Part shown: positions 10,300 through 22,045 of the stretch, in pieces
Layout of the letters: each line of letters opens with the position of its first letter
How positions within the stretch are numbered: the first letter of the stretch is position 1
Assembly: GCF_000471905.2 (NCBI RefSeq)
Contig: NW_006494916.1
Coordinates: 1,300,003-1,364,002, forward strand
DNA length: 64,000 bases
Source: Amborella trichopoda
Lineage: Eukaryota > Streptophyta > Magnoliopsida > Amborellales > Amborellaceae
Reading direction: 5' to 3'
The notes under the pieces: model-generated
What the model was told of the DNA's origin: nothing
The model's input: the letters and a program-made list of their open reading frames with translations, nothing else
Database searches by the model: none
Position numbers and translations under genes: made by a program

Positions 10300-12530
10300 A
10301 ATCTTCAGTAGGTTCTAGTGTTTTAGAGACAAATCCAAGAAGATCTTAGATGTAATCCTCGTTGATTTATTCTTTAAACTTGATAAAATGTATAAAAAGA
10401 TGAGTTTCCAAAAGCAAAAACTTCTCCTCACACACCACCGGTAAGGACTGGCTTGAGATCGACTAAAAATAATAAAGATTGAGGAAAAACTAAAAAGAAC
10501 ACATAAATAAAGTAAATTGAAAATTAAAAGAAGAGAGAGAAGAATTATGTACTTAAAAGCCAGTCCTCTACTGGAGTTGGTGACCCAGATTGGACTTGCG
10601 GTTGAAGTATCTTCATCCTCAACCCTAGAGAGATTTGTTTGAACAAAGAAGCTTTTTTATGCTTAAAGAATTTGGACCTAAGGTATGTTCTTCCTAGGGT
10701 TTTGATCGCTTAGGGCATGTTCTTCCTAAAGCTTTCTAGATTTAAGGCTATTGTAGTTGGAGGGAATTGAAGGTTTAATGCCTCGTTTCTAGGGTTTATG
10801 GGGAGCTGAACTTTAGGATTTCTCCCAAGCCCAAGGGTTTTAGTCAAGTTCTAAAAGGCATCAGAAGGGGTTTATGTATTCCTAGCTATTGAATTTGGAA
10901 TGAGAGTCTTAGGAGTTGCAGGTCACATAAGGTATCTGGAGATGAACTTTTGACCAAAGAATTCAGAATTTGAGGGTTATTAGAACTCTCAAAATCTCTT
11001 GATAGTCTTTGAGTCCATCCTTTAAACCGCCCCTGAATGACGTCAGGAACCCTTGAGGAGTTTGACTGGGCTCGAACAGGGGCAATAATGCGATGTGAGA
11101 CGCTGGGCCCACTGAGGCTAGCAATGTGCCATCTTCAGCCCAAATTGTTCTAGGTGGTGCTAAACATCTTTCCTAGCCCATTGGTCATAGTCCAGTGCAC
11201 TTCTAACCCATTTTGGGGCTTCCAATATGAGGTTTTTTGTCATTTTGAGCTCTATCCTACTGTTCTAAATAAGTCTGAATGGATCAAGATAACTTCAGAA
11301 AGATTTGGATAAATTCTAGATGGATTTGGACATTGTTGAGGATCTATTTGACAACACCCTAATATTTTAGTATAATATATAATATATTGTAATTTGAATT
11401 CTACAAGTTAATGTGCACCGTTTGGTAGGACCAAATTACATCTTTTTAAATTGAGATAACCTCCAAATATCTAAATCTCCAGAAATTTAAGTTGTAGTTG
11501 AATTTTACAGGATTTGGTTTGAGCCTCAAAAATTTTTGGGCTGCTCTCCCTCTCTCATCCACTCATAACCATCTTTTTTCTCTCTCCCTTTCCCGTCCAT
11601 CACCCCCTTTCCTATCATTCAAGGGAAACCCTCTCTCCCTCTCTTTCAACGAAGGCCTTCTAAACCCTAATATCTCTCTCAGTATTAATTAAAGCATTCC
11701 GCATAGCTGCAACATCAACCAATCATCTCATACTCAAAGACGTCGGTAAATGAGGAGGCCCATGGGGAAAAGACTAGTTATAATGATATTGTGGCTATTT
11801 AGCATGTGTGGACTACTAGTTACAATATGAAGTTTCTTCAAAGGAGCCGATTGATGAAAGCAATGTATAGCAGGACATGGTTTGTCAGGGATGCCAATAT
11901 TGAAAGGCACACCACTTTTCCATTTGATAACTGAAGCATTTTAAACCATTGAAGTTGGCGTATTTCAATAGGATAGGACCTTATCGAACTCCTTATTTCA
12001 ATAATTTCATTGATGCAGATGCTAGATGATTTCTGCAATTACACATGGGTCTACATTATGATGTGATTCTCTTCAAATTTATTTAGTTTAAGAACTCATT
12101 TGAGAATGATTTTAGCTTGAAAATCAAATGTTTAATGACAGACAATGAAGAAGCCTACGGAGTTCTTCGCGTACATTTGGAGGCAAGTGTCGTGTCTCTA
12201 CACTTCATAATAGAATTAGATGCCTAAAAGAAAGTTTAGCCACATTTCAAAGATGATTTTGTCATGATTTTATGACAAGAATCTTCCTCATGAATTATAA
12301 ATTGAGGCAATGCCATGTGCAAAACTGATTACGCCCAAATTCGAGTAAGGAAAATTCTCATTTTAAACTCTTATATAAAGCTAAATCCAATGCAACCTAA
12401 GTATAATAGAATTAAGTTAAAGCTAACAATGAGTGTGCGCTCCTTGGCTATGACAAATAAAGAAAGGGGTAAAAGTGTGTGTACTTACCGAAAAATACAT
12501 TTCCTACTTCTCGGGATGTAGTATATGAAG
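10300..12530. other. Intergenic, no gene called
   Basis: Contains a pyrimidine-rich patch at about 11538-11670 (CTCTCCCTTTCCC-type) and short open frames (11498-11692, 12315-12521) with no recognised similarity. The patch resembles leader or LTR sequence but I cannot assign it. Confidence 0.4.
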
Positions 12531-12539
12531 AGATTTTAT

Positions 12540-13160
12540 CTTACTACATGGCTCTAAAATTCAGTCATAACCTTGTTTAAGAAGATGAGGAAGTTGAAAC
12601 TAAAACTAATAAGGATGACTTACTAATTATGAAACCAGCAGTACAAAATGGTGCACTCTCTTAGCCGTGATGAGTCAAATGCATGTGGAAGTAAACCTCC
12701 AAATTACTATTTAAAAATTCATAAAAAGGAAATGGTGCTAAGAAGGATTCATACCAAGGTGATTCACTAGCTAAAAAAAACAGATCAAGTACTTAATGGA
12801 GTTGGTGTAAATCATTGCAGTACAATTACTTATTTCATTATCGGTCCAGGGGTAGATAAAGAGTCTTCAAATAATAATGAAGTAAAAAGAAGTTTGAAAA
12901 GGGAGGCTACCATGAAAGAGGAAATAGTAGTCCTCATATATAATAGAACATGGGAGATGGTGCCAAAACCCAATGATATGAAACTAGGGACTTGCAAGGG
13001 TAGTTAAAAAAGAAGCCCAATGGTTTGATTTGAATAGCACAAATTGGTGTTGCAAGGTTTTCGTCCTTAGCATGGGTTGTGGATAATATGCAGATATTCA
13101 GACTTGATGTGAAAATGGAAATAGCATGAAGGTTATCTCTTTGGCTGCTAAAATGGGTTA
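12540..13160 (+). mobile_element. Weak Ty1/copia pol relic, fossil
   Basis: A decayed stretch whose conceptual fragments resemble the start of the copia reverse-transcriptase region (near 12905-12990: AMKEE, then NRTWEMVPKP). Heavily broken and old, without LTRs. It may belong with the gag relic near 7.7-8.5 kb, but continuity is not shown. Confidence 0.4.
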
Positions 13161-13990
13161 GAAAATATTGTCAACTCATTGTGCAAAATGTTTTCCTCTA
13201 TTTTTGCCACTAAGCCTATAGAATTTTCCCGATCAAAACAGATCAAGTCTCTTCTCCTTTTTTTTGACATTTTTGTAGATGTGATCTGCCTTTCTTTGGA
13301 TGTCTCCGTTAATTGTCCACTAGATTATTTTGAAATTTGTTTCAAATGATCCTTTTGGATCCCTCTAACATATCAATATCACAATGTTTTGGATTGAAAC
13401 CTTTCTTTGAAGAGATCTAGAGTAGGAATTTTGAGAATTTTTTTAACACCATATGTTCCTACCACATTGATCTACAAAATCCCTAACATACTTTTGATAA
13501 TTAAAACAAAAACTCTCTATGATCTTTTTTTTGACTATTTTCTTCCCAAAATATTTCTTTATTCTATTTTTTTGACGTTGACTTTGATTTTTAGCTCCGA
13601 TTGGGTGAAATCAAATATTTAGTTTTTATTTGATCATTTTATGTATTTTGTTATTTTATTTTTGCCATTGCTCAAACCAGTGGGTGCGACCAATTTAACC
13701 CAAAGGTTTGCATTTTTAAACATTGCTTAGAATGTTTACAATTTTGATTTTAACATGTTTATGAATGTTGAGTTAATGATACATGTGATTTTGTTGTTAC
13801 ATGTAGATGACATTGAAAGAAAGACCTATGTGATCTTTTACCGGGGAATACATTTTTTTTTTGCTTCACTCATTTCTTTTGGCAAAAGATCACTTACATG
13901 TGGTCTTTATTGTAATAAGATAAATATCAAAATAAAATCATAAAACCAAGATCTTAATAACTTGATGCCATTGAAACAACTATGCACTAT
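13161..13990. other. Intergenic, T-rich, nothing recognised
   Basis: T-rich DNA with many TTTTT runs. Open frames at 13407-13622 and 13755-13943 look like chance frames in low-complexity sequence. Confidence 0.4.
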
Positions 13991-13994
13991 GCTT

Positions 13995-15700
13995 GAGAAT
14001 AAAAGATAAGATTGTAAGAAACAAAAGAAAGAGTGTCGGAGATTACCTCAATCGGGCTTATTACACCCCACACCGAGTTACCACCATCCGATGGTACGGG
14101 ATCAATGATCAACCCTCAATCTCAACTGAGAAAGTAAGTTTAGGCCAAGCCACACCAATAGAACACGAACCACTTTGATCACAAACTCAAACCCTAGGTG
14201 AATTCTTTTAGCAACATAGTTTGAGAGAGATGGATTATCTTTTTGCTAAACCCTAAAACCCCTAGTCATAAATCCATGGTTGAGAGATAAGAGAGAGAGA
14301 AGAACTCCATAACCTAAACCCTTAGGTTCTTTCATAATGTGGGAGAGAGAGATCAAAGATGAGAGAGTGAAGTATGTCCCCTTTAGCTTTCATGAGAGAA
14401 AGAAGCTTTTTTTACGAGAGAGAGAAATTCTAAGTGGGGTATACCCCTTTGTGGGATATGAGAGAAAAAGATGGGAATTAGGTACAAGAGATAAGGTGTA
14501 GATTTTTCGGTAGAGACAATTTCTTTTTATAGGATTTGAATAAGGTTAGGGTTTTTTAGGGTTTTCTTTGGTTTGCCTCTTCTTATGGGATTGAATATGA
14601 ACCATTGATCTTGAGTGACTTGTAGGGTGAGATATTTGAACCATCCATTCAATAGATGAGCCATCAACATTATGGAAGGTGCATGAACCATTATCCCCCT
14701 TTTTTTAACCATTTTTTCATCAATAGAAATTAGATAAATTTAATCTAATCAAAATATTGTGCATACAATAAATTAGCACAAGTTTATTTAATATTTCCAT
14801 AAAATCTTTCAAAGATATATCAAGTCAATATTTTGTCAATATCTTCCAACCATATGGCCACATGCCATATCACAAAAAAATAAAAAAGAGAATAAGGGTG
14901 GGGCGTGCCACCCAAGGGAGGCACTCATGGGCTCCACCTTCTAGAAATATGGTGGGCCCATGTGTACAATGGGCCCCCATGATATTTTTATATATTTAAA
15001 ATTAATAAAAAAACTTTAGAGTGTTATTTGAATATTTAAACCATTGTAAATCAATATATTTAATTTTATAAATCCAAAAATTATAAATAAAATATCCAGG
15101 GGTTCCTAAAAATTCAAATAATAATCTTAAAATAATTTTCATCATCAAACAAGCACAATTAAATTAATTTGATGGGAAAATGATCCATATGGTTTAAGAA
15201 TCAATAATCATGGGGCACTCCATCTTCAATTGTGGACTACAGACCACACTTGCTTTATCAGATCGATCCAGTGTTTCCCATGACCCACAGTCCAAGCAGG
15301 AGCTCATTAGCGGGTCACTAAAGTCCGATCGATGAGCCAAGGGGTTGCAATCCCAGTTTGTGGATTTCAGGTCTTCCGCTAGAGACGAGTCAATGTCACC
15401 TAAACCTGATGCGACCACAGCTCCTATGGTACATAGAAGTATCTCTCGCAGATGCATACGCTTCATCCTAAAAGGTGGTTTTCTAGCTTTTCCGAACGAT
15501 CTATCAATATGCATGCCGTGTGATGGCACATGGATGAGGCTTTGGCCCCCGTCTATGTAGGCCACCATCACACACAAGGGTCACACAGTCCATCGGCGTA
15601 CTCATCCGGACATATTCTCCGACCTCATCAAGGGCTAACCCATTAAAACCCTTCTCGGTTTATTCTTTATGCTCAGGTAACATGAGTATTTTTCAACAGG
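13995..15700. repeat. Roughly 1.6-kb interspersed repeat, copy 1, LTR-like fossil
   Basis: Shares an ordered series of blocks with 16970-18600: a CACGGGATC/ACGGGATCAATG-type block, AGAGAG-rich leader-like sequence, a GGGGCGTG..CCC block, AAAATTAATAAAA..TTTAGAGT, CCATGACCCACA, and an ATCAAGGG..AACCC block near the end. The texture suggests an LTR-type element, old and broken. No partner end or target duplication is visible. Confidence 0.45.
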
Positions 15701-15784
15701 CTGACCTAGATCGTCATGCACAGTCCGGTATTTGCAAACATAGTTTGTTTAGTAGTTTGTTTAGTATGGTCCACGAGGGACCAC

Positions 15785-16079
15785 NNNNNNNNNNNNNNNN
15801 NNNNNNNNNNNNNNNNNNNNNNNNNNNNNNNNNNNNNNNNNNNNNNNNNNNNNNNNNNNNNNNNNNNNNNNNNNNNNNNNNNNNNNNNNNNNNNNNNNNN
15901 NNNNNNNNNNNNNNNNNNNNNNNNNNNNNNNNNNNNNNNNNNNNNNNNNNNNNNNNNNNNNNNNNNNNNNNNNNNNNNNNNNNNNNNNNNNNNNNNNNNN
16001 NNNNNNNNNNNNNNNNNNNNNNNNNNNNNNNNNNNNNNNNNNNNNNNNNNNNNNNNNNNNNNNNNNNNNNNNNNNNNNN
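15785..16079. other. Assembly gap (295 N)
   Basis: A run of undetermined bases between the two copies of the 1.6-kb repeat. Open frames spanning it are artefacts. Confidence 1.
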
Positions 16080-16969
16080 GGCCACATAAATCCAACAAAC
16101 ATAATTAGTACCAATGATAACGGTCTGAAATTTCATATCTACAAGATGATTTATGAATTCAGTTTGAGATAAAATTGGAGGAGGTTGGTTATTTTCTAAG
16201 GCTTGAGTTTGAGAAGGTCTTTCTATCTCAAAAGAGGAATGCAAGAAAGTCATCAGATCGTTTCAACATGGTGAAGTGCAAGCCAATAGCAACTCATTAG
16301 GAGCTATGTCGAAAGGATGTAAGGAAGCCATTAAAAGATGACAAAAGATTTAGTCAACTTGTGAGTACTTTAATATGTTAAATATCAAAGGACATAACAA
16401 TGCTCATTTTGTTAGGGTTCTCTCTCAGTTCATGCAAAGCCCTTGAGTTTTTCTTTTTGATGGAGCAAAGTAGAATCATCATTACTTTAAAAACATGCAG
16501 AGTATATGGCTATAACTATGACTACATTGGATACATTCAACTGAGGTTTTTAGTTGTTACATCTACTATAAGGTGGACAATGTGTTATCGACAAACTGCA
16601 AGTACGATCAAGTTGATATTGAATCTTCTTTTTCGCACCCACAAGAAGTCTATTAAAGCCCGACACCACATTATATATAAGAAGGTTTTGGATCGAGTTG
16701 GAAAGTATTCAAATTGGTGACCAAGTATTATATATCTTTGAAAGGTGGACAAATGTGATCTAACCAAATATATACGCTTAATATTTTTTGTTCTTTTTTT
16801 TATTTGTACAGGCTAGAACACTTACATGTATCCAAAATATAATGCTTTAATTTACAGAAATAAACTCTAATACGATATGGGATCTTTACTTGCTTTCTAT
16901 TTTAATTCTTACATTCAAACAAAAGACAATATATGAAAATGAATTAAGAAATATGGAACCATTACAATA
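16080..16969. other. Intergenic, no gene called
   Basis: Moderately AT-rich. Open frames such as 16400-16720 have no recognised similarity. Confidence 0.4.
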
Positions 16970-18600
16970 CCAAATTACTTGCCCAAGGGTTACCCACTGG
17001 GACTTTATACACTCCCCAGGGTTTGTTCCACCAATAGTACACGGGATCGCAAGTCCCGTCTCACAATAAGTGAAGCCTAGGCAAAACCGTATTCAGATCC
17101 TAGAGCATGTGATATCAAGGGATAGGGGCCTCTCTCTCTATACCTAGGGTTATCATAGCGTAGGGTGTGCCACCCCTCAATGTCTAGGGCGTGGGTCCCT
17201 TTTCGTTTATTTTTTTTCTTAACCCTAAAAGAGAGAGATGAGAGAGTAGAGAAACAAATATGTGCTAGCCTAAAGAGGGAGAGTGGCGGATACCAATGGT
17301 GCATAGAACCCATCTCTATTGGGGTATTTATAGTGTGAATTTACAATTTTGGGTCTAAAGTTGGTCATCATTATGGAGATTTAATCATGATCATCGATCT
17401 CGGAGATCTATGGGGTGAACGGATTTTAACATTACATTCTTTAGATCGGTGACCATGATATTTACTTATGAGAAAATGAATAAATGTGCTAGAACCTTGT
17501 CTTTTAATTTCCTTAACTCCCTCCTTATCAACTATTTACTTATAAAAATACAATAACATATAATATTATTTATTTCAATCAATCTAAAAACTTTTCCTTT
17601 TGAATTCAATCAAGCCAATTCACTTAAGTCATCCCATAATCTTTACACCTTGTAGAAGACTTGCTCCACAAAGAGAGGTAAAGGAAGACTTGCTCCACAA
17701 GTCAAAGAGAGGGAAAGGAAGAGCTGGGGCGTGTCCCATGTGGCCCTCAAGCGGGGGCCATGCCCCTATCTAAACGGATCCTATGTGGTGGCCCCCATTG
17801 TAAATGGTCCCCCATACTTACTTAACTGAAAAATTAATAAAACAATTTTTAGAGTCATTAACTATTTTTATTTTCTCAATGAAATAATACAACCTAGATA
17901 ATTCAATTTTGGCTATTTGAAAGTACTTTTTAGCCAAAAAATAATAACTTAGAGGGTTTTAATAATTTATTTTGATATCCTAATATTTAAATAAAATATA
18001 TTTAATCATATTACAATAAATTTGATGAGAATTGGATTTAAAGAGTCAAGGACAACACAAATATATCGAGGACTCATCTTTTTTAGAAACTGTATCCCAC
18101 TCCTATATTCTTAAACTGACTTAATAGAACCCATGACCCACAACCATACGTAGAGTTCATGTTTCATCCATCAAAGCCAGCCAATAAATGAAGGAAACAA
18201 AATCTTTGTCCATGGATTACATATTCCTCCCTAAGGATAAGTCCAGGTTCTTTATGGTACATTATTTCACAGGAACTTCCAACACAATGCAGTGTTGTAA
18301 GGAGACATCTCTTCTGCACAGGTACCCAACATTCCCTAAAAAGTTATTTCCTGAACGCTATCTAGTGTATAAACTGTGCAATGACAATTATAAAGATTTT
18401 GACATTTGTCCTCTTCAGCCAACCATTGCGCAAATGGGTCACACCCATTCCCTTGGCCAACTACTTTGGGCATCTCTATGATCTTATCAAGGGATGACCC
18501 TAGAAACCCATATCAGTTGTGTCATATGCGTAGCACTTAGGGTTTAGATATCAACTCAAGCCTAGCTCATCGAAATTCAGATGAGTTATGACGTTAAAAA
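16970..18600. repeat. Roughly 1.6-kb interspersed repeat, copy 2, LTR-like fossil
   Basis: A diverged relative of 13995-15700 in the same orientation, with the shared blocks in the same order (ACACGGGATCGCAAGTCCCG near 17039; AAAAATTAATAAAACAATTT near 17829; CCATGACCCACA near 18130). Within it is a short direct repeat, GGAAGACTTGCTCCACAA-like, at about 17653-17701. Broken and old. Confidence 0.45.
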
Positions 18601-19229
18601 TGCCTCATTTGATCGCTGCATACCATAATCCAAGGTCACTCCCACTGAAGTTATCAAATTATTATAGTTATAGTTTTACATGCTCTCATAAGGCTTCTAG
18701 ATGAGCACATAACCCCCACACTATTCATCAAGCGCCTTGCCAAAGTTCAATTTGAAGTGTTTGAAGGTGCACTTGGGTTTATGGACTACAAGCATGTATT
18801 AAGGAGGAGCGTTGGAATTTATTTTTTTGGGCACTTTCAAATTGTAAATTATTATTATTATTATTACTATTATTATTTAAATTATTTTGTTGTTGGTCGT
18901 TAGGTTAAAGACGTTAGATTCCCGATACTTGGGATCTTTATAATACACATATTGGGTTTTTCCTAGGTATGAAATGGAAAGTAAGCTCTTGCATAAGTGC
19001 AAAATCTGTTGGCGCTTAGGAAAAACTTCGTCATTTGGGTGGGTTCAGACATCCAATATTGAATCCACCTACTTTGGCTTTTGATAGAGAGATGTGTTTG
19101 GATATTCGACGTTTGAACCTGTCTTTCACTTAATAAAAAATATTAAGAGAGTATTTGTATACTGGATATCCTAGCCAATATTCAGCTACTAGTTTAGATA
19201 TTGAATATTTGAATTGAAAGTATTTTATT
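18601..19229. other. Intergenic with an ATT microsatellite
   Basis: A short ATT run lies at 18846-18876. No coding sequence is recognised. The right side may contain decayed upstream parts of the LINE that becomes recognisable at 19230. Confidence 0.4.
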
Positions 19230-20613
19230 GTGAAAAAGAAGCAAGATATGGTGAATGTTTATCTTTTATGCAAACAATATGAAGAAGATTGTGATCATCT
19301 ATTCTTGCATTGGATATTCACTCATAATATGTGGATGTGGTTCTTTAGTAAGCTAGGGGTCGCTATAACCATACCTAGAATAGCAATGAACATCATAGAT
19401 CAATCGAATCTTCCATTTCTACCTCCTACTAGGAAGGTTATTTAGAAAGCAGGTGGAGCAGATTTATTTTTATTTTGGGAGGTTTGGAAAGAAAGAAATA
19501 GAAAAGTTTTTCAAAAGGAGGTGCTAGCTGTAGAGGTAGAGATGGCTAATAAAAAGATCATGCAATCTTGTCTCTTTTGGATATAATGGTTACTATTCAC
19601 GAGGTTATCAAGATGGGAACAGTTAAGAGGAACCCTATGTCCACTTAGAAGCGTCTTAAATTGAACTTTGATGGAATCCCTCGAGGTCTAGCAGGTCATG
19701 GTGCTTTGAGGGAAGCACACTCCTATTGTATTCAGGCCCGAGTAGTGTAGTCTAAGTTAATGAGCTAGAAATGATGGCAGTATTGGAGGGTTTGAAAATT
19801 GTTAGAGAGAGAATAATGGGTGGTGTGATAATTGCTGCAGGAGATTCTTTCAATATTATAAAGTGTTGTCCTATAGAACAGAAAAATATTGCTGGGTGCC
19901 TACGATCTATTTGATACTAAATCTTGGATATTTTGTGAGGGAAAAGGTTCCTACGTTTTTTCTACAACATAGAAGATCTATGCTTTCCTTACCATCCAAC
20001 TGTCCAATTTTGATCAAGAGAGCCGCTCACCATGTGATCTTAAAACCGACATCTCAAAGTATTTTATTTTTAGGTTTTTTTATACAAATTGTATGAATAT
20101 GAAATTTGGTACATGTCATCTTCTCATTGGGGCGCACCTATAAAAAATAATTTTTTTATAAAATAAAATGACCAAAATACCCCTTTAAACTTTCAAAGGT
20201 ATTTTGGTCATTTTATTTTATTAGAAATATTTGTTTTGTATTTTTCGCTAGTGCGAGTTAATAGAGGATTAGACGTACAAAATTTAATGTCAAAATAATT
20301 TATAGAAATAAAATTAAAAATAAAATAGTGTAGAGACGTGACATTGTGATTGGGGCAATCTTTGCCCTCCATTCAAAATCGACGGTTGGATAAGGGGAAG
20401 TACATTAGTTTTATGTTATACGGGGAGCATAGAAATCTTGCCCTTTTGTGAGATGGTGGCAGTTTCTTTTGAGTATTTAGGGAGGTTAATGGAGAAGCTA
20501 ATGAACTAGTAGAACAAGGTGCTCGCTGTGGGGAAATATTGATTAAACTATTCTAATTTGGTAACTCCTTTTTTTGGATTGTCATGAGCTTGTGATTGTT
20601 AAAAAAAAAAAAA
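19230..20613 (+). mobile_element. L1-type LINE 3' end (zf-RVT and RNase H remnants)
   Basis: The frame at 19230-19445 resembles the zinc-binding domain at the C-terminus of plant L1 reverse transcriptases (key stretch CKQYEEDCDHLFLH, then MWMWFF). Next come WEVWKERNRKVF-like residues (about 19477-19515) and the start of an RNase H domain (LNFDGIPRG near 19660-19690). After a family B element at 19939-20443, RNase H tail residues (REVNGEANELVEQGA, about 20480-20525) resume, followed by a poly(A) run at 20600-20613. The copy is 5'-truncated and carries stops and frame changes, so it is inactive. Confidence 0.7.
19939..20443 (+). mobile_element. Inverted-repeat element (MITE), family B copy 2
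   Basis: A 505-bp element aligned end to end with family B copy 1 in the same orientation: GGGAAAAGG at the left, CTACAACATAGAAGATCTAT inside, and CTTGCCC at the right. It is flanked by an 8-bp direct repeat TTTTGTGA (19931-19938, 20444-20451). It sits inside the RNase H part of an L1 remnant, so it is younger than that LINE. Confidence 0.75.
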
Positions 20614-21066
20614 ACTTTTTATACTTCCTCGTCACATATATTTTTCCTACATCTCCTAGCTGATTTGAATGGACGGTTGAGATGACGCCAATCACAATGT
20701 CATGCTTATACACTATTTCATTTTAATTTTTTTTTCAAAACATTTTGGCACCAAATTTGGGGAATCTACATGCAAGAAAATATAAAAAAAAATTCCAAAT
20801 AAAACAAAATAACTAAAATATCCTTAAAAGTTTTAGGGGTATTTTGGTCATTTTTATTTTTTGAAAATAATTTTTATAGGTGCATCCCATTGAGATGATA
20901 ATACTTACCAAATTGATATAATATTTATACGGTTTTTAAAAAAATAAAAAATAAAATACTTTGAGACATCAAATCTAGATGAAATAGTCAATAGGCTCAC
21001 TTATGATATTTTGATACAAGTAACCTCAAATCCGACAGTTTGATAGAGGAAAAGTATATAAAATGT
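20614..21066 (-). mobile_element. Inverted-repeat element (MITE), family B copy 3, inverted and diverged
   Basis: Its left half (GAATGGACGGTTGAGATGAC to GCACCAAATTTGGGGAATCT) is the reverse complement of the right half of copy 1. Inverted ends ACTTTTTATACTTCCTC and GAGGAAAAGTATATAAA are still visible. It directly follows the poly(A) tail of the LINE at 19230-20613. Target duplication unclear. Confidence 0.6.
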
Positions 21067-21405
21067 CGCTGAATTAGCAGCATTATTGTAAAGTCGGGTG
21101 ATTTTTAAAGACAAGGGCTTCCAAAATAATCTGTTCATTGGTGCACAAGATTGTCAAAACTTCTTTGGCGGTGGCGTTCTTTATGGCATAAAATAATATG
21201 TTTAGTTTTAGGCCGCAGATTTACTGTTTCTCATGTTTATAGAGAAGCTAATTCGGTGGCAAATGAATTGGCTAAGAAAGACACCTCTTTGGCTTCTTTA
21301 GCTATATCTCTTTTTTTTTATTTTAGTTTTGTAATCTCTCTTTATATTAATAATATCAGTTATTCTTTAAAAAAAAAATTAAAAATTAAAAAATTTGTGA
21401 ATAAT
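21067..21405 (+). mobile_element. Second L1-type LINE 3' fragment (RNase H tail)
   Basis: Contains FTVSHVYREANSVANELAKK at about 21211-21270, the conserved C-terminal motif of the RNase H domain in plant L1 elements. An A-rich tail lies near 21369-21394. Upstream parts are missing; the preceding sequence is another element. Confidence 0.65.
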
Positions 21406-21429
21406 TTCCATTAACATTATTTTATCACA

Positions 21430-22045
21430 AGTGGACGCTTTTTATCCGAAAGGGCGAGAGAGAGAGAGAAAGGATGATAAGAATGAGAATCGGGTTGGTT
21501 AAGGAGAGGAAGAGAGGTATGAGGTGGAGTTGGTGGGTGAAGAGAGTGGGGAGGTGATTGAGTTAGTTACGAGAGAGAACGGTTACAGGGGAAGTTGGAT
21601 CTCAAAAAACAAAGAGAAAAAGATGGGATCGGTTCGGTTTGGTTTGGTTTGGTTTGGTTTGGTTAGAGAGAGGGGAAACGTGGTGTACAGAGAGACGTTA
21701 TTAATTAGGTCATAGAGGATTTTAGAGAGAGAAAGAGAGGGAGGGAAAGTTGGGTTAGAGAGAGAGAGAGAGAGAGAGAAAGAGGTTTGGGGTATGGGAG
21801 AAGGCATCCTCCCTTATCTTTTCCTTCCGCATCTTGCTTAGACGTCACGTTGGAATCGCGCCTTCTGCACGTCTCTTTCTCTCTCTAAAATCTCTCTCTT
21901 CTCTCTTTCTGACCAACTGTCCGACTGTGTACAAACAACGGCCACGCGGCAGCAGCCACTAGCCGGTAAGATCGGTCTCCGGCAATCATCGCCGTCCACC
22001 TCTTTTCTCGACGGTCATACACGTGGCTCGTCTCTCTCTCTCTTA
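21430..22045. promoter_or_regulatory. GA/CT-rich promoter-like island with G-box
   Basis: A locally GC-richer island between AT-rich stretches. It holds AG-rich runs (21453-21470, 21758-21780), a GGTTT pentamer run (about 21634-21662), a TGACGTCA-like element (GACGTCACG at 21841-21849), a G-box core (ACACGTGGC at 22019-22027) and CT-rich runs (about 21870-21910). This is the make-up of a plant promoter and leader, but no coding exon is found on either side, so it may be orphaned or belong to a gene with unseen exons. Confidence 0.35.

Noticed and set aside
11498-11692. A Ser/Leu/Pro-rich 64-codon frame resembling a signal or transit peptide
   Set aside because: A pyrimidine-rich low-complexity stretch yields such residues by chance; no downstream coding sequence follows.
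15682-16253. Several overlapping frames of 117-179 codons
   Set aside because: They are held open only by the 295-N gap.
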